Shown: one piece after another, positions 1-7,477 of the stretch | Position numbering within the stretch: the stretch's first letter is position 1 | Layout: the number at the start of each line of letters is the position of its first letter | Source: a virus | IMG/VR virus record: IMGVR_UViG_3300008122_000018 | Coordinates: 1 to 30,449 of that record | Reading direction: 5' to 3' (one strand) | DNA length: 30,449 nucleotides | Notes under the pieces: model-generated | Databases searched by the model: none | What the model was told of the DNA's origin: nothing | Seen by the model: only the letters and a program-made list of their open reading frames with translations | Translations under genes and position numbers: made by a program

Positions 1-2
1 AT

Positions 3-1184
3 TTTAATAAAAAATTGTCAAAATTATTAAATGAAAATGTTACGCACATGATTTTCATGGATGAGCCATTAACGGCTGAAATTGATGAATCTGTAATTGT
101 AGGTGAAATTTCTGCGGCAGGTCCATTATATGGATTAAAGTATCTTGGTTATGAAGAGGGTGTATTATCATTCTCTACATATCAAAAGACGTCTATTGAA
201 AAGTTCGCGATGTTTTTAGATGATAATGACTTTGTTGAAAATTATGCAATTTCAGTTATTGAATCTAATCCAATGACGAAAGTTGCTAATGTTGTAGATG
301 AAATTGATTTTGATTCTACACGCGAATCTGAATTTGTGGAATTCTTTATCGATGTTGTTATTAGTTGGAATTATGTCAACTTTAACAGCGTTTATGTAGA
401 CCCACAAAATCCATTCGCCGCAAATCAATCCACATCTTTTCAAATTCCGATGGATACAAGCGATCCATATGCAGCTCATGTCCCATTAGATAAAGAACCA
501 GCAGAATTTTATGATAATAATGATTTTGAATATCCAGATGCGGATGCAAAAATTGCTATTGTCCCTGGATTCGATACACTTCAATCGGATGAAACTCCAT
601 TACTTGTAAAATTATCTGCTATTAAATCAAATTCATTAGTTGGATCCGTATTAGTTACAGTACATCCAAAAAATGACGATGAAATTTTAGTTCAAGCTAC
701 TTATAAAGAAGAGCCGGTTACAGACGATGTTTTAAACGACTTATCAGTCATTAATACATTAGATCAGCTTTATCCGACTAAGCTTGAGCTAGTTAAAGAA
801 GCATTTTATCAATTAGGTGACTTATTTACTAGTTCGGCTGTATATAAATCAATAAATGGTAAGAATGTTTTAAATATAGTAGAAGTATTTGCAAATAGTG
901 CAGATGAAGTTATATGTGATACTAATTTATTGAACGAGTTACGCCGTGAAATTAAAGTAAATTTCCGCGGCAAGAAACGTATAAAAATGCAATGCCAACC
1001 TGGATTCAAATATGACCCAGAACGTATGGCATGTGTAAAAATTTCTGGTGCAGAATTGGCCGTATCACGAATCGCTCATCGTCAAATGGCACGTACTAAG
1101 AGAGCGCTAGGCGGAAGCTATAGAACAAGAATTTTAAGAAAAGTTCGCCGCGCTAAACATTTTAGAAAAATCATGGGGCTATAA
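3..1184 (+). CDS. 68: Prohead core protein, gp68-like (probably 5'-partial)
   Basis: The frame is open back to base 3 with no stop. The first possible start is a TTG at 15 without a ribosome binding site, so the gene probably begins outside the window. About 390 residues are visible. Most of the protein is acidic and has no motif I recognise. The last 60 residues are strongly basic and contain a CQPGFKYDPERMACVKI segment followed by many Arg and Lys, like the C-termini of small prohead-core proteins in T4-like phages. The gene ends 2 bases before the prohead protease, the place of gene 68 in T4. The protein is much longer than T4 gp68 (about 140 aa), so the assignment rests on position and the basic tail. 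Family identity is an inference. Confidence 0.5.
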   Translation, partial: FNKKLSKLLNENVTHMIFMDEPLTAEIDESVIVGEISAAGPLYGLKYLGYEEGVLSFSTYQKTSIEKFAMFLDDNDFVENYAISVIESNPMTKVANVVDEIDFDSTRESEFVEFFIDVVISWNYVNFNSVYVDPQNPFAANQSTSFQIPMDTSDPYAAHVPLDKEPAEFYDNNDFEYPDADAKIAIVPGFDTLQSDETPLLVKLSAIKSNSLVGSVLVTVHPKNDDEILVQATYKEEPVTDDVLNDLSVINTLDQLYPTKLELVKEAFYQLGDLFTSSAVYKSINGKNVLNIVEVFANSADEVICDTNLLNELRREIKVNFRGKKRIKMQCQPGFKYDPERMACVKISGAELAVSRIAHRQMARTKRALGGSYRTRILRKVRRAKHFRKIMGL

Positions 1185-1186
1185 AA

Positions 1187-1888
1187 GTGATTAAAGACGG
1201 AACCGCACTCTTAATTGAGCGTAACTTAGAATTGACTGAAAGCAATATTATCACAGGTGATAATGCTACTAATGATAAGAAATATATTATCAAAGGTATT
1301 TTCATGCAGTCAGATTTAAAAAATCGTAATGGTCGTATCTATCCAGAAAAATATATGGATCGCGAAGCGACTCGCTATATACAAGAAAAAGTTTTAACAC
1401 ATCAAGCTACTGGTGAATTAAATCATCCAACCGGTGATGGCAGTTTATCAGTGAATTATGAACGCGTATCTCATAAAATTACCAGTCTAACTAAATGCGG
1501 TAAAAACTGGATGGGAGAAGCATTGATTACACATAAAACTCCAATGGGCTCTGTAATTGCAGGTCTTATGGAAGCTGGCGTTGTAATGGGCGTATCTTCG
1601 CGCGCAACAGGTTCATTGAAATTAGATGGACACGGCGTAAAGATTGTTCAAGAAGATTTTAGATTAATTACTCCTGCTGATATTGTATCTGATCCATCTG
1701 CACCTGACGCATTTATGACTTCTATTATGGAAGGTCATGAGTGGTTATATGTGAATGGCGCATTAACAGAGCAAGCAATTAGTGAAGTAAAAACCGTGCT
1801 AAATAAAGAAGCAAAGACGATTGTAAAAAATGAAGAACAATTAATCAATGTTTTTAGCTGGATTTTAACTCATAAAGTGGGTAAATAA
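1187..1888 (+). CDS. 21: Prohead core protein protease (gp21-like)
   Basis: Serine protease that cleaves scaffold, capsid and internal proteins when the prohead matures. The 233 aa match T4 gp21 in size and motifs: KNRNGRIYP (45-53), GELNHP (76-81) with the catalytic His80, GVSSR (135-139) with the catalytic serine at 137 or 138, and DPSAP followed by IMEG further on. It starts with GTG at 1187, 2 bases after the preceding stop, so translation is probably coupled. It lies directly before scaffold and major capsid genes, as in T4. In the family it is made as an inactive core component and is activated, and partly destroyed, by self-cleavage at [LI]-x-E sites. Identification is firm. Confidence 0.93.
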   Translation: MIKDGTALLIERNLELTESNIITGDNATNDKKYIIKGIFMQSDLKNRNGRIYPEKYMDREATRYIQEKVLTHQATGELNHPTGDGSLSVNYERVSHKITSLTKCGKNWMGEALITHKTPMGSVIAGLMEAGVVMGVSSRATGSLKLDGHGVKIVQEDFRLITPADIVSDPSAPDAFMTSIMEGHEWLYVNGALTEQAISEVKTVLNKEAKTIVKNEEQLINVFSWILTHKVGK

Positions 1889-1896
1889 TTTTTTTT

Positions 1897-1904
1897 TATA
1901 AATC
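1897..1904 (+). promoter_or_regulatory. Possible late promoter (TATAAATC) for scaffold gene
   Basis: A TATAAATC octamer, one base off the T4 late consensus TATAAATA, lies 37 bases before the scaffold start, the same distance as the exact motif upstream of 5536. AT-rich DNA gives such octamers by chance, so support is weak. Confidence 0.3.
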
Positions 1905-1940
1905 GCTTAAATAAATAAAAAATATTGGAGAAATATTTAA

Positions 1941-3224
1941 ATGAACGAATTTAAGAAATTAATGGGCGATGCTATTTCAGATGAAACAGCTACAGCTCTT
2001 CAGACAATCTTAGATACACACCTTAATGAATCTGAAGCAAAAGCAAAGCAAGAAGCTGAAAAAATTCAATCTGAATTAAATGCTCTTACTGAACAACATG
2101 CTGATCTACAAGAATCAGTAACTAATTTGACTAAAGACAAAGCAGACTTAGAAGCTGACAAAGCTGATCTTGCTGAATCTGTTAAATTAGCTGAAGAAAA
2201 AGTTGCTGAACTTACTTCTAATATTGATACGCTTAAAGAAAAAGCAGAAGAATATGCTGAGCAAGTTAAACAAGAAGCTCTTGAAGAAGCTGTTGCAGAA
2301 CACCAACAAGAAATCGCTACTCTTAAAGAACATGCTGAAGCTTATGCTGAAAAAGTTAAAGAAGAAGCTGTTGCCGAATTAACTGAAGCACAAGAAACCG
2401 AAATTTCATTCCTTAAAGAACAAGCTGATTTATTTGCTGAAAAAGTTAAAGCTGAAACTACTGCTGAACTTACTGAAAAGGCAGATGCTTATGGTGTTTA
2501 TCTTCAAGAAAAAGCTGAAGAGTATGCTGAAAAAGTACGTCAAGAAACTATCGTTGAAATGACTGAAAAAGCTGACGCTTATGGCGATTATCTTCAAGAA
2601 AAAGCTGAACAGTATGGTGTTTACCTTCAAGAAAAAGCTGAACAGTATGGCGAGTTTTTAATTGCCGAAGCAGAAAAGTATACAGCTGAACAAGTAGCTC
2701 TTACTGAAGCAAAATGTTTAGCTGAAGCTGAAAAGCAAATTAATGAATTCAAAGACGAACACAAAGATCAATTTGAGCGTTTAGATGAACATAACCGTAT
2801 GGCTATGGTATTTAAAAATCTTAAATCGTTAATCGAATCTTCTGGCTTCTCTATCGAAGAGTCTGAAACTCTTGATACTTTAGAAGAAGAACTGCGTCAA
2901 ACTCGTGCTGCAAATCGCCGCCTTGAACGTACTTTACGTGAAAGTTCGCAAGAACTTAAACAGCTTAAAGTAAAAGAACTAGTTGAATCAATGGCTGAAG
3001 ATTTAACCTTCGCTGATAAAGAACGTATTGTGAAAGCCGCTCTACGCACTCGCAGTGAAACCAATGAAGATCTTTCAGAAGTTGTTAAAACTTTAGTTGA
3101 AAATACTACGCTAAATAATAATAGCAATAAAGCAAATACAACAACTGTTAGTACATTGACCGAAGAAACTGCAAATGCTGCAACTACTAAAGTTAAGTCT
3201 GGCTGGGCTGAACTCTTGAAATAA
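1941..3224 (+). CDS. 22: Prohead scaffolding core protein (gp22-like)
   Basis: Main scaffold protein on which the capsid shell assembles; it is later degraded by the gp21 protease. The 427 aa are rich in Glu, Lys and Ala and form an almost continuous coiled coil, with heptad-like runs of AEKAEEYAEKVK type between about residues 30 and 260. Two adjacent 11-residue units (214-224 and 225-235) differ at two positions. The C-terminal part, from about 270, is less repetitive and ends in a Thr/Asn-rich linker and SGWAELLK. Sequence identity to T4 gp22 is low, as expected for a scaffold; the call rests on composition, size and position between protease and capsid gene. It starts at ATG 1941 after a GGAG ribosome binding site. 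Confidence 0.85.
   Translation: MNEFKKLMGDAISDETATALQTILDTHLNESEAKAKQEAEKIQSELNALTEQHADLQESVTNLTKDKADLEADKADLAESVKLAEEKVAELTSNIDTLKEKAEEYAEQVKQEALEEAVAEHQQEIATLKEHAEAYAEKVKEEAVAELTEAQETEISFLKEQADLFAEKVKAETTAELTEKADAYGVYLQEKAEEYAEKVRQETIVEMTEKADAYGDYLQEKAEQYGVYLQEKAEQYGEFLIAEAEKYTAEQVALTEAKCLAEAEKQINEFKDEHKDQFERLDEHNRMAMVFKNLKSLIESSGFSIEESETLDTLEEELRQTRAANRRLERTLRESSQELKQLKVKELVESMAEDLTFADKERIVKAALRTRSETNEDLSEVVKTLVENTTLNNNSNKANTTTVSTLTEETANAATTKVKSGWAELLK
2580..2645 (+). repeat. Tandem 33-base repeat inside scaffold gene
   Basis: Two adjacent 33-base units (2580-2612 and 2613-2645), in frame, each encode YG-x2-YLQEKAEQ. A third diverged copy lies upstream near 2489. They lengthen the coiled coil by three helical turns each and suggest growth by unequal recombination or slippage. 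Confidence 0.8.
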
Positions 3225-3296
3225 GAGTTCAATCTAAAAATAACAATTTTTTAAACGTTTTTATTAAATAAGAATAAACAATAAGGAAACAAGAAA

Positions 3297-4529
3297 ATGA
3301 GTCAACAACTTCTTACAGAAAAATGGGATGACGTTTTAACTGACAATCGCTTTGCCCCAGTTCAAGACGACACTCGCGCTAAGATCACTGCTCAACTACT
3401 GGAGAACCAGGAGCAAAATCTTTCAGAATCTACTAACGAAACTGGTAATGCTGCGCAGTGGAATCCAATTTTGATTAGTATGGTACGTCGTATCGCTCCA
3501 CGTCTAATCGCTTATGATTTAGTTGGTGTTCAACCGTTAACTCTTCCTACAGGCCTAATCTTCTGTATGAAAGCTCGTTATGCTGCTGATACTGCAAAAG
3601 CTCAAAACGACCTTACTAACAAAGAAGCAATGGGTTGGGATGAAGTAGATGCTGGTTACTCTGGTGACAAAACTGCAAATACAGTTGTAGCTAATAGCTT
3701 TGCTGGTGGTGTTGCTTATGCACGCGGTAAAGGTATGACTACTCAAGCTGGTGAACAATCTAACGCTTGGAACGCTATGGGCGTGACAATCGAAAAAACT
3801 AACGTTAATACTGAAACTCGTCAATTACGTGCTGACTACTCGCAAGAGATCGCAGAAGATATGAAACGTGTTCACGGTATGAATGCAGATTCAGAACTAG
3901 TGAATATCATCTCGAATGAAATCACTGCTGAAATTAACCGTGAAATGCTTGACAAATTGTATGTATCAGCTAAAACTGGTGCTCAATGGACAGCTACTCC
4001 AGGTACTATCGATCTAACTGCTGATGTTGGTGGTCGTTGGTCTGCAGAACGTTTCCGTGGTCTTCAGTTCGCTATCGAACGTGATGCTAACCGTATTGCA
4101 ATCGAATCTCGTCGTGGTAAAGGTAACAAACTTATCGTTTCTGCTGACGTAGCTTCTGCTCTTGCATTTGCTGGTATCATGTCATTCGCTCCTGCGATTG
4201 CTGCTCAAACTAACTTGAATGTAGATCCATCTGGTGCTACTTTCGTTGGTACACTTGGTACCTATAGCGTTTATGTTGACCCATACGCTCAAGGTGATGG
4301 TTACTTAGTTGGTTATAAAGGTCAAGACGTTACTGACTCTGGTATCTTCTACTGCCCGTACTTACCGCTTGCTCTTAGCCGTGCAATCAACCCAGTTAAC
4401 TTCCAAATGGCTCTTGGCTTCAAGACTCGTTATGGTTGGGCTGTTAACCCGTTCGTTAGTGCTACAAATACTTTCGTTCCTGGTGCGAACCCTTACTACC
4501 GCGCTGCTCAAATCAGCGAATTGTTCTAA
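3297..4529 (+). CDS. 23: Major capsid protein (gp23-like)
   Basis: Hexamer-forming shell protein of a T4-like head, 410 aa. Matches to T4 gp23 include MVRRIAPRLIAYDLVGVQP near residue 65, an NAWNAMG segment, RQLRADYSQEIAEDMKRVHGMNA, the EINRE motif, and at the end VGYKGQD...YCPY...FKTRYGWAVNPF. It is about 110 residues shorter than T4 gp23 (521 aa); most of the shortfall lies between ARYAAD and NAWNAMG, where T4 has its insertion domain, and at the N-terminus. LSE at 42-44 fits the gp21 cleavage rule [LI]-x-E, predicting a mature protein of about 366 aa. A good AAGGA site precedes ATG 3297. Codon use is richer in C and G than in neighbouring genes, consistent with high expression. Confidence 0.97.
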   Translation: MSQQLLTEKWDDVLTDNRFAPVQDDTRAKITAQLLENQEQNLSESTNETGNAAQWNPILISMVRRIAPRLIAYDLVGVQPLTLPTGLIFCMKARYAADTAKAQNDLTNKEAMGWDEVDAGYSGDKTANTVVANSFAGGVAYARGKGMTTQAGEQSNAWNAMGVTIEKTNVNTETRQLRADYSQEIAEDMKRVHGMNADSELVNIISNEITAEINREMLDKLYVSAKTGAQWTATPGTIDLTADVGGRWSAERFRGLQFAIERDANRIAIESRRGKGNKLIVSADVASALAFAGIMSFAPAIAAQTNLNVDPSGATFVGTLGTYSVYVDPYAQGDGYLVGYKGQDVTDSGIFYCPYLPLALSRAINPVNFQMALGFKTRYGWAVNPFVSATNTFVPGANPYYRAAQISELF

Positions 4530-4550
4530 GCTTAGGTTTAGATACAAAAC

Positions 4551-4574
4551 AAAAGAAGACTTCGGTCTTCTTTT
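4551..4574 (+). terminator. Terminator after major capsid gene
   Basis: Ten-base stem (4551-4560 with 4565-4574) closed by a TTCG tetraloop and running into T's; 22 bases after the capsid stop. The A/T symmetry means it can also stop leftward transcription of the 4583-5053 gene. Confidence 0.9.
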
Positions 4575-4582
4575 TTTATTCA

Positions 4583-5053
4583 CTAAATTTGATATAATTC
4601 ATTAATAACAATTTTATAATAATTTATCTTAGCATATATATTATCAAGCATATCAATTTTTTCTTGCGTAAGAAATTTAATAGATCGCTGAAATTTTAAT
4701 AGCTCTACTGAATTAAAAAATATATAAGATCGTGGTGTAATATAATCATCAATATATTCTTTAGTAACCATGCCCGTTTCAATATTAATATACAATATGG
4801 TTTTAGATTTTAAATTTGACCCTAATAATTCAATTGTAATATATGTATCAGTAGATAAATTATCTAATATTGTATTTGTTTTAACACAATATTCAATTTG
4901 TGGTAATGGTTTACCGTCATTAATAATATCAATAATACGATCAATATTACTATCATATAAAGTCCATTTAGCGGGATCATAGCGAGGCAATAATTGTTTA
5001 AAATATTGTCGGGCTTGAGGTATCGTTTTAATAATAGGATCAAACTTAAACAT
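4583..5053 (-). CDS. Hypothetical protein
   Basis: A 156-aa soluble protein of no family I recognise, starting MFKFDPIIKTIPQARQYF. Its N-terminal 30 residues look helical and the middle has alternating hydrophobic strands (TYITIELL, SKTILYINIE). It converges on the capsid gene, sharing the terminator between them, and is the only leftward gene in the first 6.9 kb. It sits directly upstream of, and back to back with, a truncated RNase HI gene, so it may be part of the insertion that removed the RNase H N-terminus. No clear ribosome binding site is visible before the ATG at 5053. Confidence 0.65.
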   Translation of the reverse strand: MFKFDPIIKTIPQARQYFKQLLPRYDPAKWTLYDSNIDRIIDIINDGKPLPQIEYCVKTNTILDNLSTDTYITIELLGSNLKSKTILYINIETGMVTKEYIDDYITPRSYIFFNSVELLKFQRSIKFLTQEKIDMLDNIYAKINYYKIVINELYQI

Positions 5054-5169
5054 ATGGTATATCTGTGCAGTATAAAAAAATATTTTACTGCATATACAGA
5101 TATAAAGAAATACATTTTTATGATAAAATATAAAAATTATTTGGTGAAATAGGTACTACTAATAATAGA

Positions 5170-5496
5170 ATGGAATTACTTGCAGCCATTCGCACATTAC
5201 AATGGATTTTAAAGAATCGATCTATTGATAAAAAAAATCCCGGCGCTAATAATGAATTATATAAAATCCATACAGATTCTAATTATGTAAAAGAAGGCAT
5301 TACTAAGTGGATTATCAAATGGAAAATGAAAAATTATATGGGTGTAAAAAATCCAGATTTATGGCAACTTTTAGATAAGTTAAATACTCATATGTCTAAA
5401 TCAGTCCAATGGCATTGGGTACGTGGGCATGATGTATCAGAGGGTAATATTGAAGCGGATAGATTAGCTAATTTAGGTTGTGAAAGTATTAAATAA
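5170..5496 (+). CDS. Ribonuclease HI fragment lacking N-terminus
   Basis: RNase HI cuts the RNA strand of RNA-DNA hybrids. From ATG 5170 the 108 aa follow the E. coli enzyme from Glu48 to near its end: MELLAAI, IHTDSNYVKEGITKWI, LWQLLDKL, WHWVRGHD, EADRLA. Active-site Glu (residue 2), Asp36, His87 and Asp97 are present. Homology continues upstream through KLFGEIGTTNNR in the same frame to a TAA at 5131-5133, with no start codon there. The first half-sheet, with the first catalytic Asp and the glycine loop, is missing, and I cannot find it in another frame upstream. A protein starting at Met 5170 should therefore be inactive. This is probably a decaying gene, though a trans-complementing fragment cannot be excluded. 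Confidence 0.8.
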   Translation: MELLAAIRTLQWILKNRSIDKKNPGANNELYKIHTDSNYVKEGITKWIIKWKMKNYMGVKNPDLWQLLDKLNTHMSKSVQWHWVRGHDVSEGNIEADRLANLGCESIK

Positions 5497-5498
5497 TA

Positions 5499-5506
5499 TA
5501 TAAATA
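5499..5506 (+). promoter_or_regulatory. Late promoter motif TATAAATA
   Basis: Exact T4 late promoter octamer, 30 bases before the start of the first capsid-targeting-like gene and just after the RNase H remnant. The position fits late transcription of 5536-6829. Chance occurrence in AT-rich DNA remains possible. Confidence 0.55.
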
Positions 5507-5535
5507 CAAATATACTTTTTATAAGGAAAAATAAA

Positions 5536-6003
5536 ATGAGCTTTAATACTTTTATTGAAACTGCAAAACCAGTTGTTGAAGAAACCCCTTTAGTAGAATC
5601 GGTTGGTGAAATTGTTGGTAAAGAATATAAATTTGCTAAAAAAGATGCAACTCTTAAATTCTTCAACAAATTCGTATTTTTATTTCATGACATTAATGAT
5701 GATATTCAATATAAATTAAAAAATGCCACTGAAGTTAATACACCTAAATTTAAGGCTCAACATATTTTGTATACAACTTATGGTATTACAGAAGATGGTA
5801 ATGTAATTATTAAAGGTCGCGCTGTATTACCAGTTGGTGAAATTTTTAAAACAGCTGATTTTGAATATATTACTTCACCTCGTGACTTCCATAAAATTGA
5901 AACCGTTTATACTGCCGAAAAAGAATTTGACAATGCCGAAGCTGCATTTAAATCAATTTCAAAGGGCGCTGTTGCTTATTTTGACTGGGCAAAATTTGTT
6001 TAA
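5536..6003 (+). CDS. Putative internal head protein with capsid-targeting-like N-terminus
   Basis: 155 aa, starting MSFNTFIETAKPVVEE. T4 internal proteins and Alt begin with a short capsid-targeting sequence (MKTYQEFIAE in T4 IPI and IPIII) that takes them into the prohead and is cut off by gp21. The short M-aromatic-x2-F-[IL]-x-E pattern here is shared with the next two genes and with 21534. A possible gp21 site is LVE (before SVGE, near residue 21). The rest is a small mixed alpha/beta protein rich in Lys, Asp and Phe with no recognised domain. Late-type promoter at 5499 and an AAGGA site precede it. Packaging and injection into the host are inferences. Confidence 0.6.
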   Translation: MSFNTFIETAKPVVEETPLVESVGEIVGKEYKFAKKDATLKFFNKFVFLFHDINDDIQYKLKNATEVNTPKFKAQHILYTTYGITEDGNVIIKGRAVLPVGEIFKTADFEYITSPRDFHKIETVYTAEKEFDNAEAAFKSISKGAVAYFDWAKFV

Positions 6004-6018
6004 TTAGGAAAAACAAAA

Positions 6019-6510
6019 ATGAAGTTTGAAGAATTTTTAATCGAAGCTAAAAAAGGCAAAAAGATTAAACCTAAGCATAAAGATGGTAAAGGTTTAGATC
6101 GCGTAATTACACAAATTCAAGCCCGTATCGATGCATTACATGATAATTGGGAGCAAGAAGAATTTGATAAAGAAATTCAACCTAAGCTGGATAAATTTGG
6201 TGATCTTAATAAACTTGATCCGCGCGATGCTGTAAAACTGTTCTTTGCTATTACACGCTGCTATTTTATTGCCAAATATCCAACATCTACAGATGCGCTT
6301 GTTGGCACTGTTAAAGTAATTAAAGATAGTAATGTTGATAAAATGCTTCGTCAATTGGCTAAAGATGTTGCTGAATATGCTCAAAAGAAATTTCCTGACA
6401 ATAAAGAGCTTGACGAACTACTAACTGATTTTGAATACGGTTATATCGATGATATTAATACAGAAGCATTAATTGAATTGATTGAACAAATTATTGGCTT
6501 TATTGGATAA
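6019..6510 (+). CDS. Putative internal head protein with capsid-targeting-like N-terminus
   Basis: 163 aa, starting MKFEEFLIEAKKGKK. The first ten residues resemble the T4 capsid-targeting sequence, and LIE before Ala-Lys-Lys is a textbook gp21 cleavage site. After it comes a Lys-rich stretch and then a mostly helical domain (ITQIQARIDALHDNW, DAVKLFFAITRCYFIAKYP, DKMLRQLAKDVAEYAQKK). Cleavage would leave a basic N-terminus able to bind packaged DNA. It is 15 bases after the previous gene with its own AGGA site, and is followed 10 bases later by a third gene of the same type. The function after injection is unknown; host-defence inhibition, as by T4 IPI, is one possibility. Confidence 0.62.
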   Translation: MKFEEFLIEAKKGKKIKPKHKDGKGLDRVITQIQARIDALHDNWEQEEFDKEIQPKLDKFGDLNKLDPRDAVKLFFAITRCYFIAKYPTSTDALVGTVKVIKDSNVDKMLRQLAKDVAEYAQKKFPDNKELDELLTDFEYGYIDDINTEALIELIEQIIGFIG

Positions 6511-6520
6511 GGACGATAAA

Positions 6521-6829
6521 ATGAACTTTAATCAATTTTTAGAAGAAGGCTTAGCAACCGCACACGGTAAAGTGGAAATGGCTATTCGTGAACTTAATTT
6601 AAAATATACAATTGAAAATACGTATAAAGCCAAAATTTTTCATATTGAAGATTTTACATTAACGTCAAGTAATAATGGTGAAGTTACATTGAATAAAAAA
6701 GGCGTGCGTGGACCAATCGCCACTTTTAAAGAATTTAACTTTAATAAAATTCGTGAACGTGCTGTTGAACTTTTGAAAAAACATGTTGTTGAAGCAAAAG
6801 AAGATAAGAAAGAAGTGGAAGCAGCTTAA
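6521..6829 (+). CDS. Putative internal head protein with capsid-targeting-like N-terminus
   Basis: 102 aa, starting MNFNQFLEEGLATAHGK. I chose ATG 6521 over the upstream in-frame ATG at 6482 because an AAGGA site lies just before it and the upstream codons overlap the preceding gene. LEE before Gly-Leu-Ala fits gp21 cleavage. The mature part has a short helix, strands with TLTSSNNGEVTLNKKG, and a charged helical tail (RERAVELLKKHVVEAKEDKKEVEAA). Last gene of the presumed late operon 5536-6829. No known domain. Confidence 0.6.
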   Translation: MNFNQFLEEGLATAHGKVEMAIRELNLKYTIENTYKAKIFHIEDFTLTSSNNGEVTLNKKGVRGPIATFKEFNFNKIRERAVELLKKHVVEAKEDKKEVEAA

Positions 6830-6845
6830 TTGCTCACTATTCGCT

Positions 6846-6910
6846 CTGTATCGCGTTTTATTCAATATAGTATATAAGCATATATGATATCTAAATAAAA
6901 CGCGATACAG
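6846..6910. repeat. 65-base near-continuous hairpin at strand switch
   Basis: Perfect 17-base inverted repeat (6846-6862 and 6894-6910) starting CTGTATCGCG, separated by 31 AT-rich bases that can pair further (6871-6875 with 6880-6884, then 6865-6868 with 6887-6890). It lies after the last rightward late gene and before a normal terminator. The arms contain GC-rich CGCG steps unusual for this genome. It has no T-run, so it does not look like an ordinary terminator. Confidence 0.85.
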
Positions 6911-6913
6911 CTA

Positions 6914-6941
6914 AAAATAGGACCATGTGTGGTCCTATTTT
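6914..6941. terminator. Bidirectional terminator between convergent genes
   Basis: Eleven-base stem (6914-6924 with 6931-6941) of AAAATAGGACC type with loop ATGTGT, T-rich on both strands. It overlaps the last codons of the leftward cREC gene and ends the rightward 5536-6829 unit. Confidence 0.85.
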
Positions 6942-7420
6942 TTATTAATAAAGTCCATAAAATTTTTATGATAATGTTTAATATTATTTCCACCAACTGG
7001 GTTTTTAGTATGAACAAAAATATTCAAATTTTTACATTGAATATCATTATCCATAATATAATCACATAACCACTTTAAACAATCATATCCGGTGTTTTCA
7101 CTGCCGTCATCATTGAAATCTTGAATATCATGATCAAATGAAAAATAAGTATTATTCCAATCTTTAATATATGGAATAATATATTTGAATTCTGCCAATG
7201 TTCTTACAGTAAATTCTGTATGGAAGTCAGGATATTTAATCCATGTTACATCTTTTAAATCGCGCTCATCATCTAAAAATATTAAATTTTTCATTGTAAG
7301 GTCTTCAAAATATGGGGCAAGGCCACAACCTGATGCTTTTTCAGCTCGGGCGTTTAATTCTTCAAATGACATATCTTCAATTTTAGCCAAAAATCGTTTT
7401 GCTAAATCTGCGTCAAACAT
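6935..7420 (-). CDS. cREC domain protein (cyclic-phosphate processing receiver)
   Basis: 161 aa. Residues 43-158 match the cREC type of receiver domain: LDDER (49-53), FDHDIQDF (95-102), TGYD (110-113), and VHTKNPVGGNN (136-146). In response regulators the acidic residues hold a metal and a phosphate; cREC proteins lack the regulator setting and have been proposed, from gene neighbourhoods, to handle cyclic phosphates in RNA repair or nucleotide signalling. Residues 1-42 are a small extra domain with SFEELNARAEKASGCG. ATG 7420 has an AGGA site. First leftward gene after the head region. A macro-domain gene on the same strand at 15815 could belong to the same chemistry. Fold assignment is good; substrate is unknown. 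Confidence 0.8.
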   Translation of the reverse strand: MFDADLAKRFLAKIEDMSFEELNARAEKASGCGLAPYFEDLTMKNLIFLDDERDLKDVTWIKYPDFHTEFTVRTLAEFKYIIPYIKDWNNTYFSFDHDIQDFNDDGSENTGYDCLKWLCDYIMDNDIQCKNLNIFVHTKNPVGGNNIKHYHKNFMDFINKK

Positions 7421-7477
7421 AGTAATGTCCTAAAATAATTTACGTTTAATACGTTCTATAAATGTTTCATCATTTGA

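Noticed and set aside
2430-3232. Open frames on the minus strand under the scaffold gene
   Set aside because: Antisense shadows of a strongly biased coiled-coil gene; low-complexity Phe/Ser content and no signals.
4309-4605. Rightward frame overlapping the capsid gene end
   Set aside because: Runs across the capsid gene in another frame and through the terminator hairpin; no ribosome site.
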